This document shows, piece by piece, positions 1 through 11,666 of a DNA stretch of 64,000 bases. A program made the translations under genes and the position numbers. Numbering within the stretch: position 1 is the first letter of the stretch; every line of letters begins with the position of its first letter. This DNA comes from Molanna angustata (lineage: Eukaryota; Arthropoda; Insecta; Trichoptera; Molannidae): the NCBI GenBank assembly GCA_963576475.1, contig OY754978.1, positions 7,204,629 to 7,268,628 of the forward strand, given 5' to 3'. Below the pieces are notes generated by a model. That model worked only from the letters and a program-made list of their open reading frames with translations. It searched no databases and was not told the origin of the DNA.

Positions 1-246
1 TAATTAACATGACATGATGTCTGGACGTACTGAAATTTTGAAGTCGACTTTTCAGTAACTTCCTGACCAGTTGGAGCCATAAAACTTTCAGAATTTGTGT
101 ATTCCCAATGACAATGCATGTTAAAACTGCTTTTCAGCTTGATTCATTTGATAACATTGAAAAATTTTGTATTTCATACTAAGTAAATTGTGGATATTGC
201 GTCGTCTAACTCACTTTGTATTTTCAAGAAAAAACTAAATAAGGAA

Positions 247-481
247 TTTTTTAACAGATTTTTAATTATCTCAATAGAGACGAAGTTGGAATATTTATTG
301 TAGGAGAACCGGGAAATCAAGGCACCTACAGGGCTTACGACCTGTCATCGGCTGGTAAAGTGGTCACGTAAACCAGCCGATGACAGGTCGTAAGCCCTGT
401 AGGTGCCTTGATTTCCCGGTTCTCCTACAATAAATATTCCAACTTCGTCTCTATTGAGATAATTAAAAATCTGTTAAAAAA
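247..481. repeat. Foldback (family B) with 110-bp arms
   Basis: Arms at 247-356 and 372-481 are almost exact reverse complements around a 15-bp spacer (357-371). The sequence after the right arm (482-550, containing GACTCCCGACAGGG and ATCCAATGTTT) recurs at 4600-4905 and 36340-36400, and half of the arm recurs at 36974-37090, so this is a dispersed family. No coding capacity is visible. It is either a foldback transposon or a MITE with arms close to full length. Confidence 0.85.
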
Positions 482-799
482 TATCTTTGACTCCCGACAG
501 GGAAAAAAATCCAATGTTTGCGCATATGCAATAATGAAAATATTCGATTAAATAAGGAATATTTATCCCTAAACCCGATCCCGATTTCCTATTGTAAGAA
601 CTTATTATTTTATTTAACCTCCTTCTCGAATATACCCATACACACTTTATTACCTGTCACACACTTTTTTCTACATATTTTTCACAACAGTCAAACTTCA
701 TTCTTTTGTTTAACATAGACATCATCATCTATTCACTCATGCAACTCTCATAGACATTCCTAACACTGTCATTGTCCTTTCCCTGCCCTTTTTTGCGAT

Positions 800-1045
800 T
801 AAATATTTTTTTTTGTTTTAATTGTTATCTTAGTGTAATATATCCTTTCATTGATTTTTTGGTTTCATTCTTTTAAATGTACATACAAAATGTTACATTT
901 GATTTTTTGATTTCATTATTTTTGATGTACATACAAAATGTTATATGGTTGTTTGGAAGAAATTGCCTAGTGACAATAAGCCCGTCAGTGTGCAATATAT
1001 TTGTTTATATTATGTACAAAAAGATAAATAAATAAATCAAATAAT
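800..1045 (+). mobile_element. LINE 3' end (tail only)
   Basis: AT-rich 3'-UTR-like sequence with a conserved block at 948-990 (GGAAGAAATTGCC, then CAATAAGCCCG) and a terminal (AAAT)n tail at 1022-1040. The same block lies in reverse orientation at 30002-30110 and in reduced form at 51930-51960 and 56045-56085. It is also the 3' part of SINE-2. No ORF remains; the upstream part is lost or decayed. Confidence 0.6.
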
Positions 1046-1291
1046 AAAAACTAGTTGCATGTAACACATGAGATCCAACTGTCGATAGCGATAGTATGTA
1101 TAGTTGAAGAATAAGTACCAAACTATAAACCCATAAATACAAATTATTTAATATTTTAAGATATTTGGTCTTCTATACAACACATGTAGGTATGTATGTC
1201 AAGATAGGATAGTATGATGGTCAGTCCTTTTTTCCTACCCAGAATATGAAAACAGCATGATGGTATGTATGTATGTTTGGAGGTGAAGTAT

Positions 1292-1336
1292 CCCCCCCCC
1301 CCCCTTATAACTTCAAAGTTAAAAGGGGGGGGGGGG
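1292..1336. repeat. C13/G12 hairpin tract
   Basis: Thirteen C (1292-1304) and twelve G (1325-1336) flank a short inverted TTATAACTT/AAGTTAAAA segment. It sits where other family A copies have a shorter G-rich run (28498-28509), so it is probably an expansion of an element-borne motif. Confidence 0.8.
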
Positions 1337-2083
1337 AGAGACACACAGACAGACACACAGACACATTAAATGTTCTTCTCCGAATCCTGAGTAAATCCGT
1401 ATATAGAACATATATGCTGCGAAGCCTCTTAGTTGGTGTTTTTTGACAACACCAACTTAGAGGCTTGTACACATGTACCTAGGTATGTATATCAAGATAG
1501 GATAGTATGGAGGTCAGTCCTTTGATCCTATCCAGAATATCAAAACAGCATGATGGTATGTATGTATGTTTGGAGATTAGTATCAAACAATTAAGTCTTC
1601 TTAGATATTGTGTGTAGGAGACTACCATACAAATTGTATGAAGCAATGTCGTCAATAAATTCAATTTTTATAAAAATTGTTAAAAAAATTTTGAGATGTA
1701 CCTACTAATATAATGTTAATATTTTTTATAGAAAATTAAATTATCTAGTTGGGGTGTTTCGGCTTTTTTGATATTTAAAAAAAATGGAAATATAGGCAGT
1801 TGATCATAAATTTATCATAAAAAAAATATTTTTCTAAATAAAAAATGTTTGAGAAACCCTGGAATTAAAAAAAAAATCATTTGAGATTTCGTATTTGTCC
1901 ATGTTTATACCAATTTTCAGCGTTCTTGCTTTTATGATTTCTGAGATATATGGAAAAATAAACCAAAATTTCAAAAGTTGATACCCCCTGACTGAAACAA
2001 AATTTCACGATTCTGAGTATAAAAGTTTTATATATTCTGAAAATTTGAGCTCTGTAAATTGAGCGGATCAAAAGTTATAAGGG

Positions 2084-2114
2084 GACACACATACACACAC
2101 ACACACACACACAG

Positions 2115-2146
<32 letters not shown>

Positions 2147-2236
2147 ACACACACACACACCCTCATACACACACCCTCATACACACACACACACACACAC
2201 ACACAGACACACACACACACAGACACACACACACAC
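2084..2236 (+). repeat. (CA)n microsatellite within family A
   Basis: About 150 bp of ACAC with AGAC and CCTCAT interruptions. Other family A copies carry a short CA/GT run at the same internal position (1337-1366, 19972-20018, 28509-28526). The translated Thr-His frame here is not a gene. Confidence 0.95.
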
Positions 2237-2321
2237 AAAACTCACTTAAAATGTTCTACTCTGAATTCTGAGCAAATCGATGTATTGGAACATATATGCT
2301 GCGAGGCCTCTAGTTGGTGTT

Positions 2322-3901
2322 ATTAGCATGCAAAAAGTCCACTACGCGATACAAAATGTTCCTTCGTACACGCATCTTGAATTTATACTGCCTCTTCCTT
2401 CAATAGAATTTCATTTTCTTGAACGAATCGACAGTTGGATTAATATTTCATACTTGTTGCATAAGAGTTGTTGGCGCCAAAAATTGTCGTACTGTGCGAA
2501 TACCCCTTCCCTCCCACCTCCTATCCTAATCAGTCAAGGTTAATCGCTCAAGATTAGCGGCCGTTTATGTACTTTCTTAACGGTCATTGTTCATATACAT
2601 TGTTTTATGTTATAAAGAGTTCGATCCCTCGTGTCGAATTGTTGAACATTATTGTGTTGTTAATTTGTGTGTGATGAACTGTGTTTATGTGTAAAATTAT
2701 AAATCTTCTAGCCGAGATATAGGTTGGCCAACCTCGTAAGGGCGAGCAGTCTTCAGACCAGGTATGTAATCTTGACTGTTCCTTTATCATCCTATATCGA
2801 TCCTGTATCACCCCCATAATCAACAACCACATCCAGATACAGTCCACTGTTCTACCAAGCAAAATCCTTACAACCGTGCTGAGGCAATTTTGCGCCGGCG
2901 AAATCCCATCGTTATTTCGCCGGAAGGTATTTGAGCTAACAGGAATATTTTTATGAATTTCTTTTAACAGTAGGTAGGTGACATTTCAACGTGAAGAAAA
3001 CTTTGAAAAACGTATCCCCGTTTTGATTGTTATATACTTTTTATAGCTGATTTTTAAATTTGTTAATTTTTCAAAATATTTGTAGTAAAGTTACACGTGG
3101 AAAAATAATTATAACCATGTTAAAAAAAACAGCTGTTGGGAGCTAAACCTCCCACAAAACAGTTGAGCATGGCTATTTTGAGATTCAATTCTTGCGTTTT
3201 TGTGTAATTTATGTAAACAGCTTTTTTCTGTCTCAATAAATGCTAATTATTATTTCCGTTTTTCCTCCAAAATATTACTTCCAATTTTTCTTGAATACCT
3301 ATACCAATAAATTCACTGATAAAAAATTCAATGAAATACATTAAATATCTTGTACTTATTTATTATCCTTCTTACAAAATATATTTTTATTTTCTTGTTA
3401 TCAATAATGGATGCTATTGAATGGTATTTCATACTGAGAAATACACTGATTCAATCTTCCCCCATTTTCAGTGTCTCCAACAAAAGACGAAGGATAAAGA
3501 TGTATCTTTACAATAATCGCATTATCCGCTCTTCCGTATCGAAGGTTTCTTCTCATGCAGAACTGTCCAATCAAGAAATACGCAGTCACATTGTCAATAA
3601 TAATTTTATATTGACATATTGTCTGATAATGATCTCAAAAATAACCGTATGACGATATTTCTTGAGCAGAAAATCCATCTTTTCAATCACACACGTAAGT
3701 TACACAAGTAAGAAATACATAAATAAGAGAAAATTCGAGTACAAAATTTTAGTAAAAAAAAAACAAGTTATAGAAGTAACACAAGTTACATAAGTCGATG
3801 TAAAAAAATAGGTAGGTCCATAAGAAGTTATATAAGTTAGAGAAAAGACAATTTCATATAGATTACAATCTAATAGCGTATATAAATAGCACTCGGACCT
3901 T
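2322..3901. other. Unassigned AT-rich interval
   Basis: No supported gene. A 10-bp stem with a 9-bp loop (CCGGCGAAAT, 2895-2904 and 2914-2923) is present. From 3700 to 3840 there are loosely repeated AAGTTACATAAGT-like words. Frames at 2280-2543 and 3350-3652 have no recognisable domain. Confidence 0.5.
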
Positions 3902-4215
3902 TTTAAAACAACACGCGCGAGTTAGCTTTTTTCTTAAAAGCAGAGAGCGAATCCGCGTCACACGTCAAGATCAGGACACTCCCTTGTCATATCGTTATAT
4001 ACTGTCTACACATTCTTGGTATGGGACTGTAATACATAAAGCTGGTCCGAAGTATATTAATATGAAAGGTATTGGCGAATCTCAGCGATCTTCTAGGAAT
4101 GTTGAGTTGTATGCCTTGTAAAAGTCTCGAGTCCATGGTACCATTAACAATTTTGTGAAGAACAGTAAGGTCGTGTATTTGTCGTCTAGTCTCGAGTCTA
4201 GTTAGTTAGGATCAA
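3902..4215 (-). pseudogene. Decayed LINE reverse-transcriptase C-terminus
   Basis: Reverse-strand translation gives a C-terminal block typical of CR1/Jockey-type ORF2, including IHDLTVLHKIVNGTMDSRLL, LNIPRRSLRFANTF and SPIPRMCRQY, and ending near LSAFKKKANSR. One in-frame stop follows CRQYITI. Nothing upstream (rightwards) is confidently alignable, so this is a 5'-truncated, inactive copy. The family call rests on motif recognition only. Confidence 0.65.
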
Positions 4216-4546
4216 TTTCAGGTCACACGCGGCGAAGGTTCGCTACAGAGTCATCACATTCTGGTGTGGCACCCCTCAAAATCCATGAAGGATTGTTGGG
4301 CTAAACCAAGCATCAGATGTGGTGAAGGCTCATTTTTGAATCGCGAAGTACTAAATACCACTTTCTGCGCTTGTGCAACGTTCACTAACTAAGCCTTCTT
4401 CTTGAGTTCCCTTATCAATACAATTTTCGAATGATCTATATATTTTAATTAGTGATTTACAAATCGTTTTCAAATAATACATTTTTAAAATCGCCATCTA
4501 TTAAATAACTATTTTTTTTTTGTAAACAATGATAGCAACAATTTCG

Positions 4547-4905
4547 TCTTCGGCTCCAACTTCGTCTTTATTCAGATGTTGAAAAATCGTCAAAAGTATC
4601 ATTGACTCCCGACAGGGAAAAATTCTTCTTCTTCTTCTTCCTTTTCATAGATCCGAAGATCTGTTTCTACCGCTATTCTGTCTCCTGCGATGTGGACTGC
4701 CAACTGTCTCGCCATCTCTTTGGAGGTCTTCCTGGTGTTCTCCTTTCAGCTGGGTTCTCCTGGAGAGCGATACGTGGGATTCTATTTTCAGCCATTCGCC
4801 TCCGATGTCTTTCCCATCTGACGATGTCTTCCGTACTACAATTTGTTTTAGGGAAAAATCCAATGTTTAAAAAATATTCGATTGACATGAATGTATTGCT
4901 TGTAT
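4547..4905. repeat. Family B copy interrupted by an RTE LINE
   Basis: 4547-4622 and 4850-4905 together rebuild the family B segment seen at 440-550 (TCCAACTTCGTCT, GACTCCCGACAGGG, ATCCAATGTTT, TATTCGATT). The two halves are separated by 227 bp of LINE sequence, which makes the insertion order clear. Confidence 0.75.
4623..4849 (-). mobile_element. 5'-truncated RTE-type LINE 3' end with 9-bp TSD
   Basis: On the minus strand it encodes TEDIVRWERHRRRMAENRIP and then GRPPKRWRDSWQ, the C-terminal region of RTE-type endonuclease/reverse transcriptases. It ends in a (GAA)n tail, seen as CTTCTTCTTC at 4624-4640. AGGGAAAAA is duplicated at 4614-4622 and 4850-4858, as expected for target-primed reverse transcription. 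It matches the copy at 56207-56420. Confidence 0.8.
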
Positions 4906-6170
4906 TTCAATTATATCATTTCGTTACATGAAATATTCAAATAAACAAATAATGAATTCCACTATTTACACTGGGGTTAACATTCCTTGGGTTAAATCAA
5001 CCACCATAACTCGATATTAGCAAATATCTCGGTTTTTTCCCTCGCGTCGTGGGTTTTATTATTTTAGAGCGAAAAATCATATTTCTGACGGAAAGTAATA
5101 TTACTTTCAAAAGTGTTTTAGTAAGTGAAATCTTCTACATCCTTATGTTACCCTTTTCGAGTATTTTTTAAGGTCCGTAATGGAAATGCGCATCGGCGTG
5201 AAATCATATTATTGACTTGTACGTTAAATGATTGAAATTGAAAGGTAAGCCAAGTGATTCTTTGGAAGTAATGTTAATTTATTATCATACATCTATCACC
5301 TTCGCCCTATATAGACTTTGGGATCGGGACACCATCTACAGCACATGGAATACACTGAATAGATTCCTGTATGTGTCACAAGATGTATTCCATCGTTTGA
5401 CGGGACTTGCCGCTCTGATGGTATACATTTTTGATTAAAGTCTTTTTTAATTTTTGATTATGCATCTCACAGAACTCAATCTCATTATATTACAATTGAG
5501 TACATTAATAAAACTCAAATCTTATTTTTATGTTACAAAAGTTTTGAATAATTGTCTAGTTTATCCTTTTTAGAATTTTTTGCGAATTCATTTTTAATTC
5601 ACCGCCTATTTTACGTTTTTATTTCGATTATTATTTTTTTCAGCCTGTCGAATTATTTCTGAAGACTTAAATTATTTCTGTAATCCAAACAGTTTATCGG
5701 TGTAAGGCGATTATAATTACACTGTTCCTAGAATTTCTTAAGGTTATCCAATTTTTTTTCTCAAATCTCCATTCTGCCGTCCTAGATATGTGCCAGCCAT
5801 TGTTACTCATCACTCTCCACTTTATGGATTAGTGAAAACTGATGCGTTCACAATAATTAAGAGAGTATTTTTTTGCATCAATTTCTCAACGGATATCACG
5901 TGGAGAGAGCATACTATATTATCGCATACTGTAGAGAGTTTGGTCATGATTTTATGTATGAATTATGGCTACACTACAAAATCTTGCATCTTCTATACCT
6001 ACATCTAGAGATTGCAATCCGTCAGCCATTTTCAATCCATTTAAATATTTTATTGTCTGCTATAACTTCTTAGATTGTACTCAATCAAATCTAATTAAAT
6101 CAACTGTGAACGCCACGGAGTCTCATAATAATTAAAACAGTCAATATGATTATGTTTTATCGACTGCACA
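4906..6170. other. Unassigned AT-rich interval
   Basis: Short frames at 5232-5438 and 5790-6073 have no recognisable motif, no long open frame and no convincing splice context. I see nothing assignable here. Confidence 0.5.
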
Positions 6171-6559
6171 ATTCGCTTGCTGAGGATTAGTGTGTTCTAT
6201 GTCCATTTCAAAAAAATATATAGTTAATTGATTTTTTTTCATTTATTGAATGTTGCATGTCTCAAGAGTAAAAATATCAATTAAACATAACAAAAACACG
6301 AGGAAAAAATACAAGTGATACATAAAGTACTTAAGAAAAACAGTTGGCAAATTAATACAAACAGATCAAAATACAATTAAATAGAACACAAATGCAAATG
6401 ATTAAAAAAAATACAAAATCCAACACTTGAAACTAGAAAATTTTATTCCTTTCGTGTCAATTTCCAGTGTCAATAGTAATGGGACAAAATATATTTTTTT
6501 GAATTTTCATTCTCATTTTTCTCAGTTTCATACTCTATGGACATCCTCAGCAAGCGAAT
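6171..6559. mobile_element. Putative MITE with 17-bp perfect TIRs
   Basis: ATTCGCTTGCTGAGGAT at 6171-6187 is an exact reverse complement of 6543-6559. The 355 bp between is AT-rich and non-coding. I see no clear target-site duplication, and no second copy was noticed in the window. Confidence 0.5.
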
Positions 6560-6619
6560 GGTTACAATACCGAACTAAAAACTTGTAATTGTTTAAGATA
6601 TGCCTGGGTCTTTTGTCTG

Positions 6620-6850
6620 TACGCTTAAGTTTCTTTCATTCTTGTCTTTCCGTTACTTTCGTTTTATAGTTTCTGGTTTAATTTATGGATCAGCTCTGAG
6701 TTCATTCATCGCAGTTTGGACCTTCCTGGTCTTCTTCATCTTTGAAGTGTGGAAAATGATGCGTTTCACTGGGTTGCCGTCGTCCATTCTGGCTACTAGA
6801 CCAGCCCTTCTCAAGCGTCCCACCTTGGTGGAAATGACTATATCGGTGAA
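6620..6850 (-). pseudogene. RTE-type LINE C-terminal fragment
   Basis: Minus-strand translation near 6730-6830 reads VGRLRRAGLVARMDDGNPVK, resembling the 'W-AGH-ARM-D' block that follows the reverse transcriptase domain in RTE-type ORFs. The rest is too diverged to place. Probably a very old, 5'- and 3'-eroded insertion. Confidence 0.5.
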
Positions 6851-6859
6851 AACGGCTAC

Positions 6860-7529
6860 TACTATGACAACAACTTTTGAACTATTACGTTAGAATTCAT
6901 TCAATAATAATAAACCTTTATATTATGCTGACTAAAAAGCGTCTACCTTATGTGGGGAGTTTAGTGTTTGCTACATGCAATCCACTCTTTTACCTTAAAA
7001 TCCAAACTTTTAGCTTTTTCTTTCACATTTTTCTGTCCACTATTTTTATATTATTTGTTCCCTTCATCATTTTAGCCCAGCTCTTTCTCTACCTCGCTTC
7101 GCACCTGCTGCTAATTCACCAACTTTTTCCACTTTATTCTCGACTAAAACCCCTTTTTCATAAATTTTCTCTTCAAAACGAGTCGAATCATTTCGTCTTC
7201 GTATTATAACAACCGAACTTAGAGTGTTCATACCCACTTCTTGCCCAGAATATAATTCTTCGTTTCAAGTTTTCGAGTGACGACATTCTCAACGGTCCCA
7301 TTTCAGCGTAGTTTACCCTTTTTGATATTATTTATTCATCATTCGTTCTTTTGGATCATATCATCATTTATCCATTTTCAAAATATTGTAAATTCAATGC
7401 ATGCATTTGTTTTTAGTAATTCCTCATATGAAGATAATAGAAACATTCACTAAACGTTTTATCTACTGAGACTCTCAATAGTTTGGTAACACCGTTTTCG
7501 TATTTTGGGTAAGCTATGGGTAGGTAATT
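6860..7529. other. Unassigned interval
   Basis: A 110-codon frame (6877-7209) is rich in Phe, Leu and Ile as expected for chance translation of T-rich DNA. It has no domain I recognise. Nothing else is assignable. Confidence 0.45.
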
Positions 7530-8056
7530 TTTTTTAAAGTTCCGGTGTTTCTCAAATATTTTCTATTGAAGTAAAAATATTTTTTAATGATAAATTTATG
7601 TGATTAACTGTCAATGTTTTCAAAGTTTTTAAAAATATCGAAAAAAGGCCGAAACACCCCATCTAGATTATTTAATTTTCTATAAAAATATGACATTATA
7701 GTATTACATCTCATTTTTTTTAACAATTGTTATAAATAGTTGCATGTAACATATGAGATCCAACTGTCGACAGTGATAGGTTGTATATTTGAAGAATACG
7801 TACCAAACTATAAACCCATAAATCCAAATTATTAAATATTTTATATAATGTTTTCTATAATTTGTAAGGCAGTATACACTACAAAATATCTACTCAATAG
7901 TTTGATACTTAATCTCCAAACATACATACATACTATCATGCTGTTTTCATATTCTGAAAAAGGACTGACCTCTATACTTTCCAATCCTGACATACATACC
8001 TACATGTTTTATAAAGGAAACAAAATATCTTAAAATATTTATTAATTTGTGTTTAA
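7530..8056. repeat. Family A relic, internally inverted
   Basis: 7540-7735 is the reverse complement of the family A core (compare 1665-1860, including CCGAAACACCCCA). It is followed directly at 7738 by the family A end AGTTGCATGTAACA in forward orientation, and then by reverse-orientation outer sequence to 8056. The order of blocks differs from every other copy, so the element has been inverted or recombined internally. Confidence 0.6.
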
Positions 8057-8690
8057 TAATAATAATAATAAATTTGGATTATTTTAATAGCGCCATTTTT
8101 GTGATAACCTCACCTCAAGGGCGCTTTGAATATATTAGGGGTTTTTGTAAGACTCGCGGAAGAAGTGAGTTTTTAGGTGTTTCCTGAATAGTGCTAAGTT
8201 GTCGATTTGCCTCAGTTCAGGTGGTAGTTTATTCCACGAGGCTGGTCCGGCCACAGCAAAAGCACGATCACCGAAGGATGAAGTGTTGACTCTATTTATT
8301 TCAGTCAACTTGCCAATCACGGATGTGGTGGCTGACCGAAGTGTTTGTTGTCGCTCGTTTACGGTGAGAGGGATGCAGAAATCTGAAAGTTACGTGGGAG
8401 CCATGCCATGGATCGCTTTGAAATAATTTGTATTTGATTCTCTCTGGCACTTTTAGCCAGTGAAGATTTCGTAGATGGTGGGATATGTGTGAGAATTTCG
8501 CGGCTCCGGTGATTAGCCTAGCAGCAGCGTTGAAGACGGATTGAAGTTTGTTTAGCTCCAGCTTTGGAAGGTTTGCGTAGATACCATTGCAGTAGTCCAG
8601 GCGGGAAATAACGAATGCGTTTACTAGAGATTTCGTTGCTTCCGTAGGTATATTTCGTCTAATAGATTTTATTCGTCGTAAGTATATTAA
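8057..8690 (-). mobile_element. 5'-truncated CR1/Jockey-type LINE
   Basis: The minus strand encodes the end of a reverse transcriptase ORF: RLDYCNGIYANLPKLELNKL and RNLHWLKVPERIKYKLF, then after a frameshift near 8420 FKAIHGMAPT, and in the 8135-8390 frame TVNERQQTLRSATTSVIGKL, GDRAFAVAGPASWNKLPPEL and a terminal KTHFFRESYKNP. These are the standard CR1/L2-like C-terminal motifs. The 3' tail is a short ATT/AAT repeat (8057-8073). One frameshift and at least one stop (near 8395) make it inactive. It abuts the family A relic, suggesting insertion into it. Confidence 0.85.
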
Positions 8691-9190
8691 CGTGATTGTT
8701 AACTTATTTCTAAAAAAATAAGAATACTTTTCTGATCATTTTTATTCAAACAAAACAATGGCGTTATAATTTGATCGCCTCCGTGCACATATTATATTAT
8801 TGTAATATTCTCTTGCTGTCTCAAATTGGTACCTTTGTATGTTGTATTGAATTAGCCTTTCGTTTCATTGCATATTGACGGGGATTATTCATATGAACCC
8901 TTTCTTTTGACAGCATGTAAACCTTGGTAGGGTAACTCAGCACATCAAACGGGGGGTTGACAGCATAAATTATTTATATGCCCATCATTTCTGGCACTGC
9001 TGGCCATTATTGGCTCTCTGTGACAGTTGTTGTGAACAAAGGGTCAAGTTTTCATTATGATGCGGTATTATCCGTGTCCCTTGAGTGATACAAGGAGAAA
9101 TTATATACATTTTGGTCAATTTTGATGGGATCAGATGGTCTTTAATATCATGTCTTAAAATACTATACAAAAGTTGATTTTAAGAATATA
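8691..9190. other. Unassigned interval
   Basis: No recognisable coding or repeat motif. Includes a G6 run at 8951-8956 and AT-rich spacer. Confidence 0.45.
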
Positions 9191-9690
9191 AACGCGCGTT
9201 CAACAAACGCGTTTCAATAGGCAATCAAATGAACTGAACTTCTCTGTGCCTATAATGAAAACCTCGTTTGGACAGAGACGTTTTGGAGTCATTGCTCCTA
9301 GAACATTTAATTAGCTCGACAATAAAATTAAGCAAATCGAAAATAGTCATGCTTTTAAAACTAAAATAAAGGAATGTCTCTTAGTATCAGGCAGACACTA
9401 TGCAGAGGAGATTTTTCATCCATAGCTTTTGACCCCATACTTTGCCCTATTTATATTAGTGCAATTTTTTTATATAATGTTTTTCTTTGTAAATATTTTT
9501 TTTTGTTTCCATTGTTGTTTGTGATATTATCACTTTTTTAAACGATTGATGTTGGCATCAAGTAATACAGTGTTACTGTCTAGAGATGTATTGGCCCCGG
9601 CACAGGTTTTTTGCCTAGTGGGGCATTGCAGATTCAATAATTGTTGTAATGTCATCAATGTTTGTGTGTGTGTGAATAAATAAATAAATA
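9191..9690 (+). mobile_element. LINE 3' fragment with (AAAT)n tail
   Basis: The frame from about 9258 reads KTSFGQRRFGVIAPRTFN and then IKQIENSHAFKTKIKECL, matching the usual LINE C-terminal pattern 'G-RSF-V-AP--WN-LP---- FK--LK--L'. A stop after RTFN shows decay. A T-rich 3' UTR follows and the copy ends in AATAAATAAATAAAT at 9676-9691. Confidence 0.65.
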
Positions 9691-9751
9691 AATTGTGATG
9701 AAGCGACACAAAGTAGGCACGGTAGAGTTGTAGCCAAAGCATCTTGAACTT

Positions 9752-9860
9752 TTAGTCGAGAAGGGGGACGATTTGTACGTAAACCAACGAAGCAAAAAGA
9801 CACAAATTTGCGCTCTGCGCAAACGGAAGCTCGTTCAATATGTTTAATGAAAATTATACA
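9752..9860. repeat. Unnamed repeat X, copy 1
   Basis: About 105 bp matching 13241-13355: a shared AAGGGGG-CGATTTG block, then AAACCAACGAAG, AAAAGACACAAATTTGCGC and TCTGCGCAAACGGAA. Too short to classify; not part of the LINE tail to its left. Confidence 0.6.
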
Positions 9861-9964
9861 GCGATTAGTTTCACCACCCATACTGAATGTTATCATTTTA
9901 AGAAACTAGTGTGTAGGGATACACGCAAGTGAATGTAATTTAACACAAATAATCGTAATAATAT

Positions 9965-10256
9965 GTAAGGAACCTTAGAATAGTGCTTCCACTCTTTTCT
10001 ATTATTGTTTTCGAGTTTCCCGTAAGAGCCGGGTACCTAATCGAAAATACAACAGGCAACAATAACATCTCACATAGTTCAGCAATGAGGTTCACCACCC
10101 ATTCTAAATATAGTGCCTTTTTAGGTTTAGGTTTGTAGTGAGATTGATGTGTGGATATACACGAATGTGTTGTGGTCCGTTTGTAAGGTAATGCACACCT
10201 GTCACTGATTACCCCACACTGTAGGATATACAGTGATGGTATGAATGAATTAATGA
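9965..10256 (+). mobile_element. Retroposon-3 copy (~290 bp)
   Basis: Begins at TTAGAATAGTGCTTCCACT, runs through AAGAGCCGGGTA and TTCACCACCCATTCT, and ends with GTGATGGTATGAATGAATTA. Further copies are 10376-10600, 18146-18436, 31966-32277 (reverse) and 37493-37739. The end CCCCACA...GTGATGGTAT resembles the 3' end of the RTE LINE at 29270-30001. No tRNA-like A/B boxes were found. Confidence 0.75.
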
Positions 10257-10375
10257 ATAATTATATTTAAATTCTAGTAACACTACAAATTCTATTGACC
10301 ATTTAGCCTTTAAACAGTATTACATCGATTTAAGATATAACTATTCTCTATTATCACTGTAAAAACGTTATTGAC

Positions 10376-10600
10376 GGACTTAATGTCCAGATTAATGGCA
10401 TAATTACATCTTCCATAGTTAAGCCATGAGTTTCGCCAACCATTCCGAATGTAGTGCCTTTTAAGCGTGAGATGACACTAGTGTGTGGGCATACACACGC
10501 CTGTGTCGTGCTACATTTTATAAGGTGATGCACACCCGCACATCTGTCGCTGGTTACCACACATTTTGGGATATACCTACCGTGGGATATCACAAACACT
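10376..10600 (+). mobile_element. Retroposon-3 copy, incomplete
   Basis: Shares the central and 3' blocks (CCATTCCGAATGTAGTGCC, GTGTGTGGGCATACACAC, GCTGGTTACC) but lacks the usual start and the GAAT tail. The 81-codon frame on the opposite strand is incidental. Confidence 0.7.
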
Positions 10601-10617
10601 TTTTTTCCAACAATACT

Positions 10618-10992
10618 TTAAGACCAACTTTAAGGCTTCGCAGTATATGTTGAATCTACCTATAGATGAAATCATAATTCGGAAAAGACAATTTTATGTG
10701 TGAAAGTTTATGTCCCTCTCCCTCCTTATGACTTTTTATCCACTCGATGTATGGCAGAATACACAATATCTTACGGGGACACTCAATAGTTTGATACTTA
10801 ATCTTCATTCATAACATGAAGCTGTTTATATATATTCAGATTAGGAAAAAAAAACTGAACCCCACAACATCCCATCCTGACATACATATTTTGCATAGAT
10901 ATAAAATATCTTAAAATATTCAATAATTTGTTTTTAAGTGTTTATTGTTATTCTTTAACTACACATACTATCGCCATCGACAATTGGATATT
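10618..10992. repeat. Family A deletion derivative (reverse)
   Basis: Starts with CAACTTTAAGGCTTCGCAG, jumps over the central core, continues with CAATAGTTTGATACTTAATC and ends near CTATCGCCATCGACAATTGG. It is a reverse-oriented, internally deleted copy compared with 19899-21288. Confidence 0.65.
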
Positions 10993-10999
10993 ATTTCAT

Positions 11000-11660
11000 T
11001 TATTTAAAGACATTTTATCCAATACTGAATGTTACATGAACAGTTGTGTGTTATCGTATCATAATATTATAAACACATAATAGGTACGTGATGTCTTATT
11101 ACTTTTAGTACTGATCTACATTCATAGATGGCCGCACTCCGAATACTCCATAACTCCATACACTTTTATTTCGGGCGAACGTCGATAGATGGCGGTATTG
11201 TCCCACATAACTACTATACGAATGGTTCCAAATTCTCTTTTATATAGTCGGAGCGATGGAGATTTCGTTAGGACTGTACTTCACAGGATCATTTCTGTAG
11301 TACTTCCTCCCTCGTAACGTTAACACTCTACCAGAGTGAAAACCCGCGCTGATGAGACGTGGCGGGGTACCTTGAGCGTGAGGCAGGCGGGATCGTCCTC
11401 TTCTGAGGCCGGTCTTAGCCATCGATGATCGTTCGTCGTCCGATCTTGTATCGGACGGTTAAGGGTACCTTCGCTTTCTGAGCGGTTTTGTTTTTTTTTA
11501 AGAATTCAGCATTAATCACCAATGTCTATGTCTCACATTTTTGACATTTATATTGAAACTCAAGATATTTAAATGTGTTATTTAATATGACATTTTCTTT
11601 AGTAGGCTAAAAATAGTCTATGTCTTAGCCTCTTTGTTAATATTTCTGTCACCATCGCCT
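11000..11660. other. Unassigned; GC-richer block 11110-11480
   Basis: The block at about 11230-11470 is more GC-rich than its surroundings, with CGATCGTTCGTCGTCCG-like CpG words and a T9 run at 11492-11500. A 60-codon minus-strand frame (11240-11422) has no recognisable domain. It could be decayed exon or old repeat; I cannot decide. Confidence 0.4.
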
Positions 11661-11666
11661 ATATAG

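Larger units (their letters stand above)
1050..2321. repeat. Family A interspersed repeat, rearranged copy
   Basis: Starts with ACTAGTTGCATGTAACACAT and ends with GCCTCTAGTTGGTGTT. Other copies are 7530-8056, 10618-10992, 19899-21288 (reverse) and 27111-28632. It has no coding capacity, a central AT-rich core, and an internal CA-rich segment. At 1422-1466 there is a head-to-head junction of the GCCTC-TAGTTGGTGTT end with its own reverse complement (18 of 19 bp, 7-bp spacer), so two copies or two ends have been joined. Confidence 0.75.

Noticed and set aside
2059..2271. Thr-His-rich 70-codon frame
   Set aside because: Product of the (CA)n array in family A.
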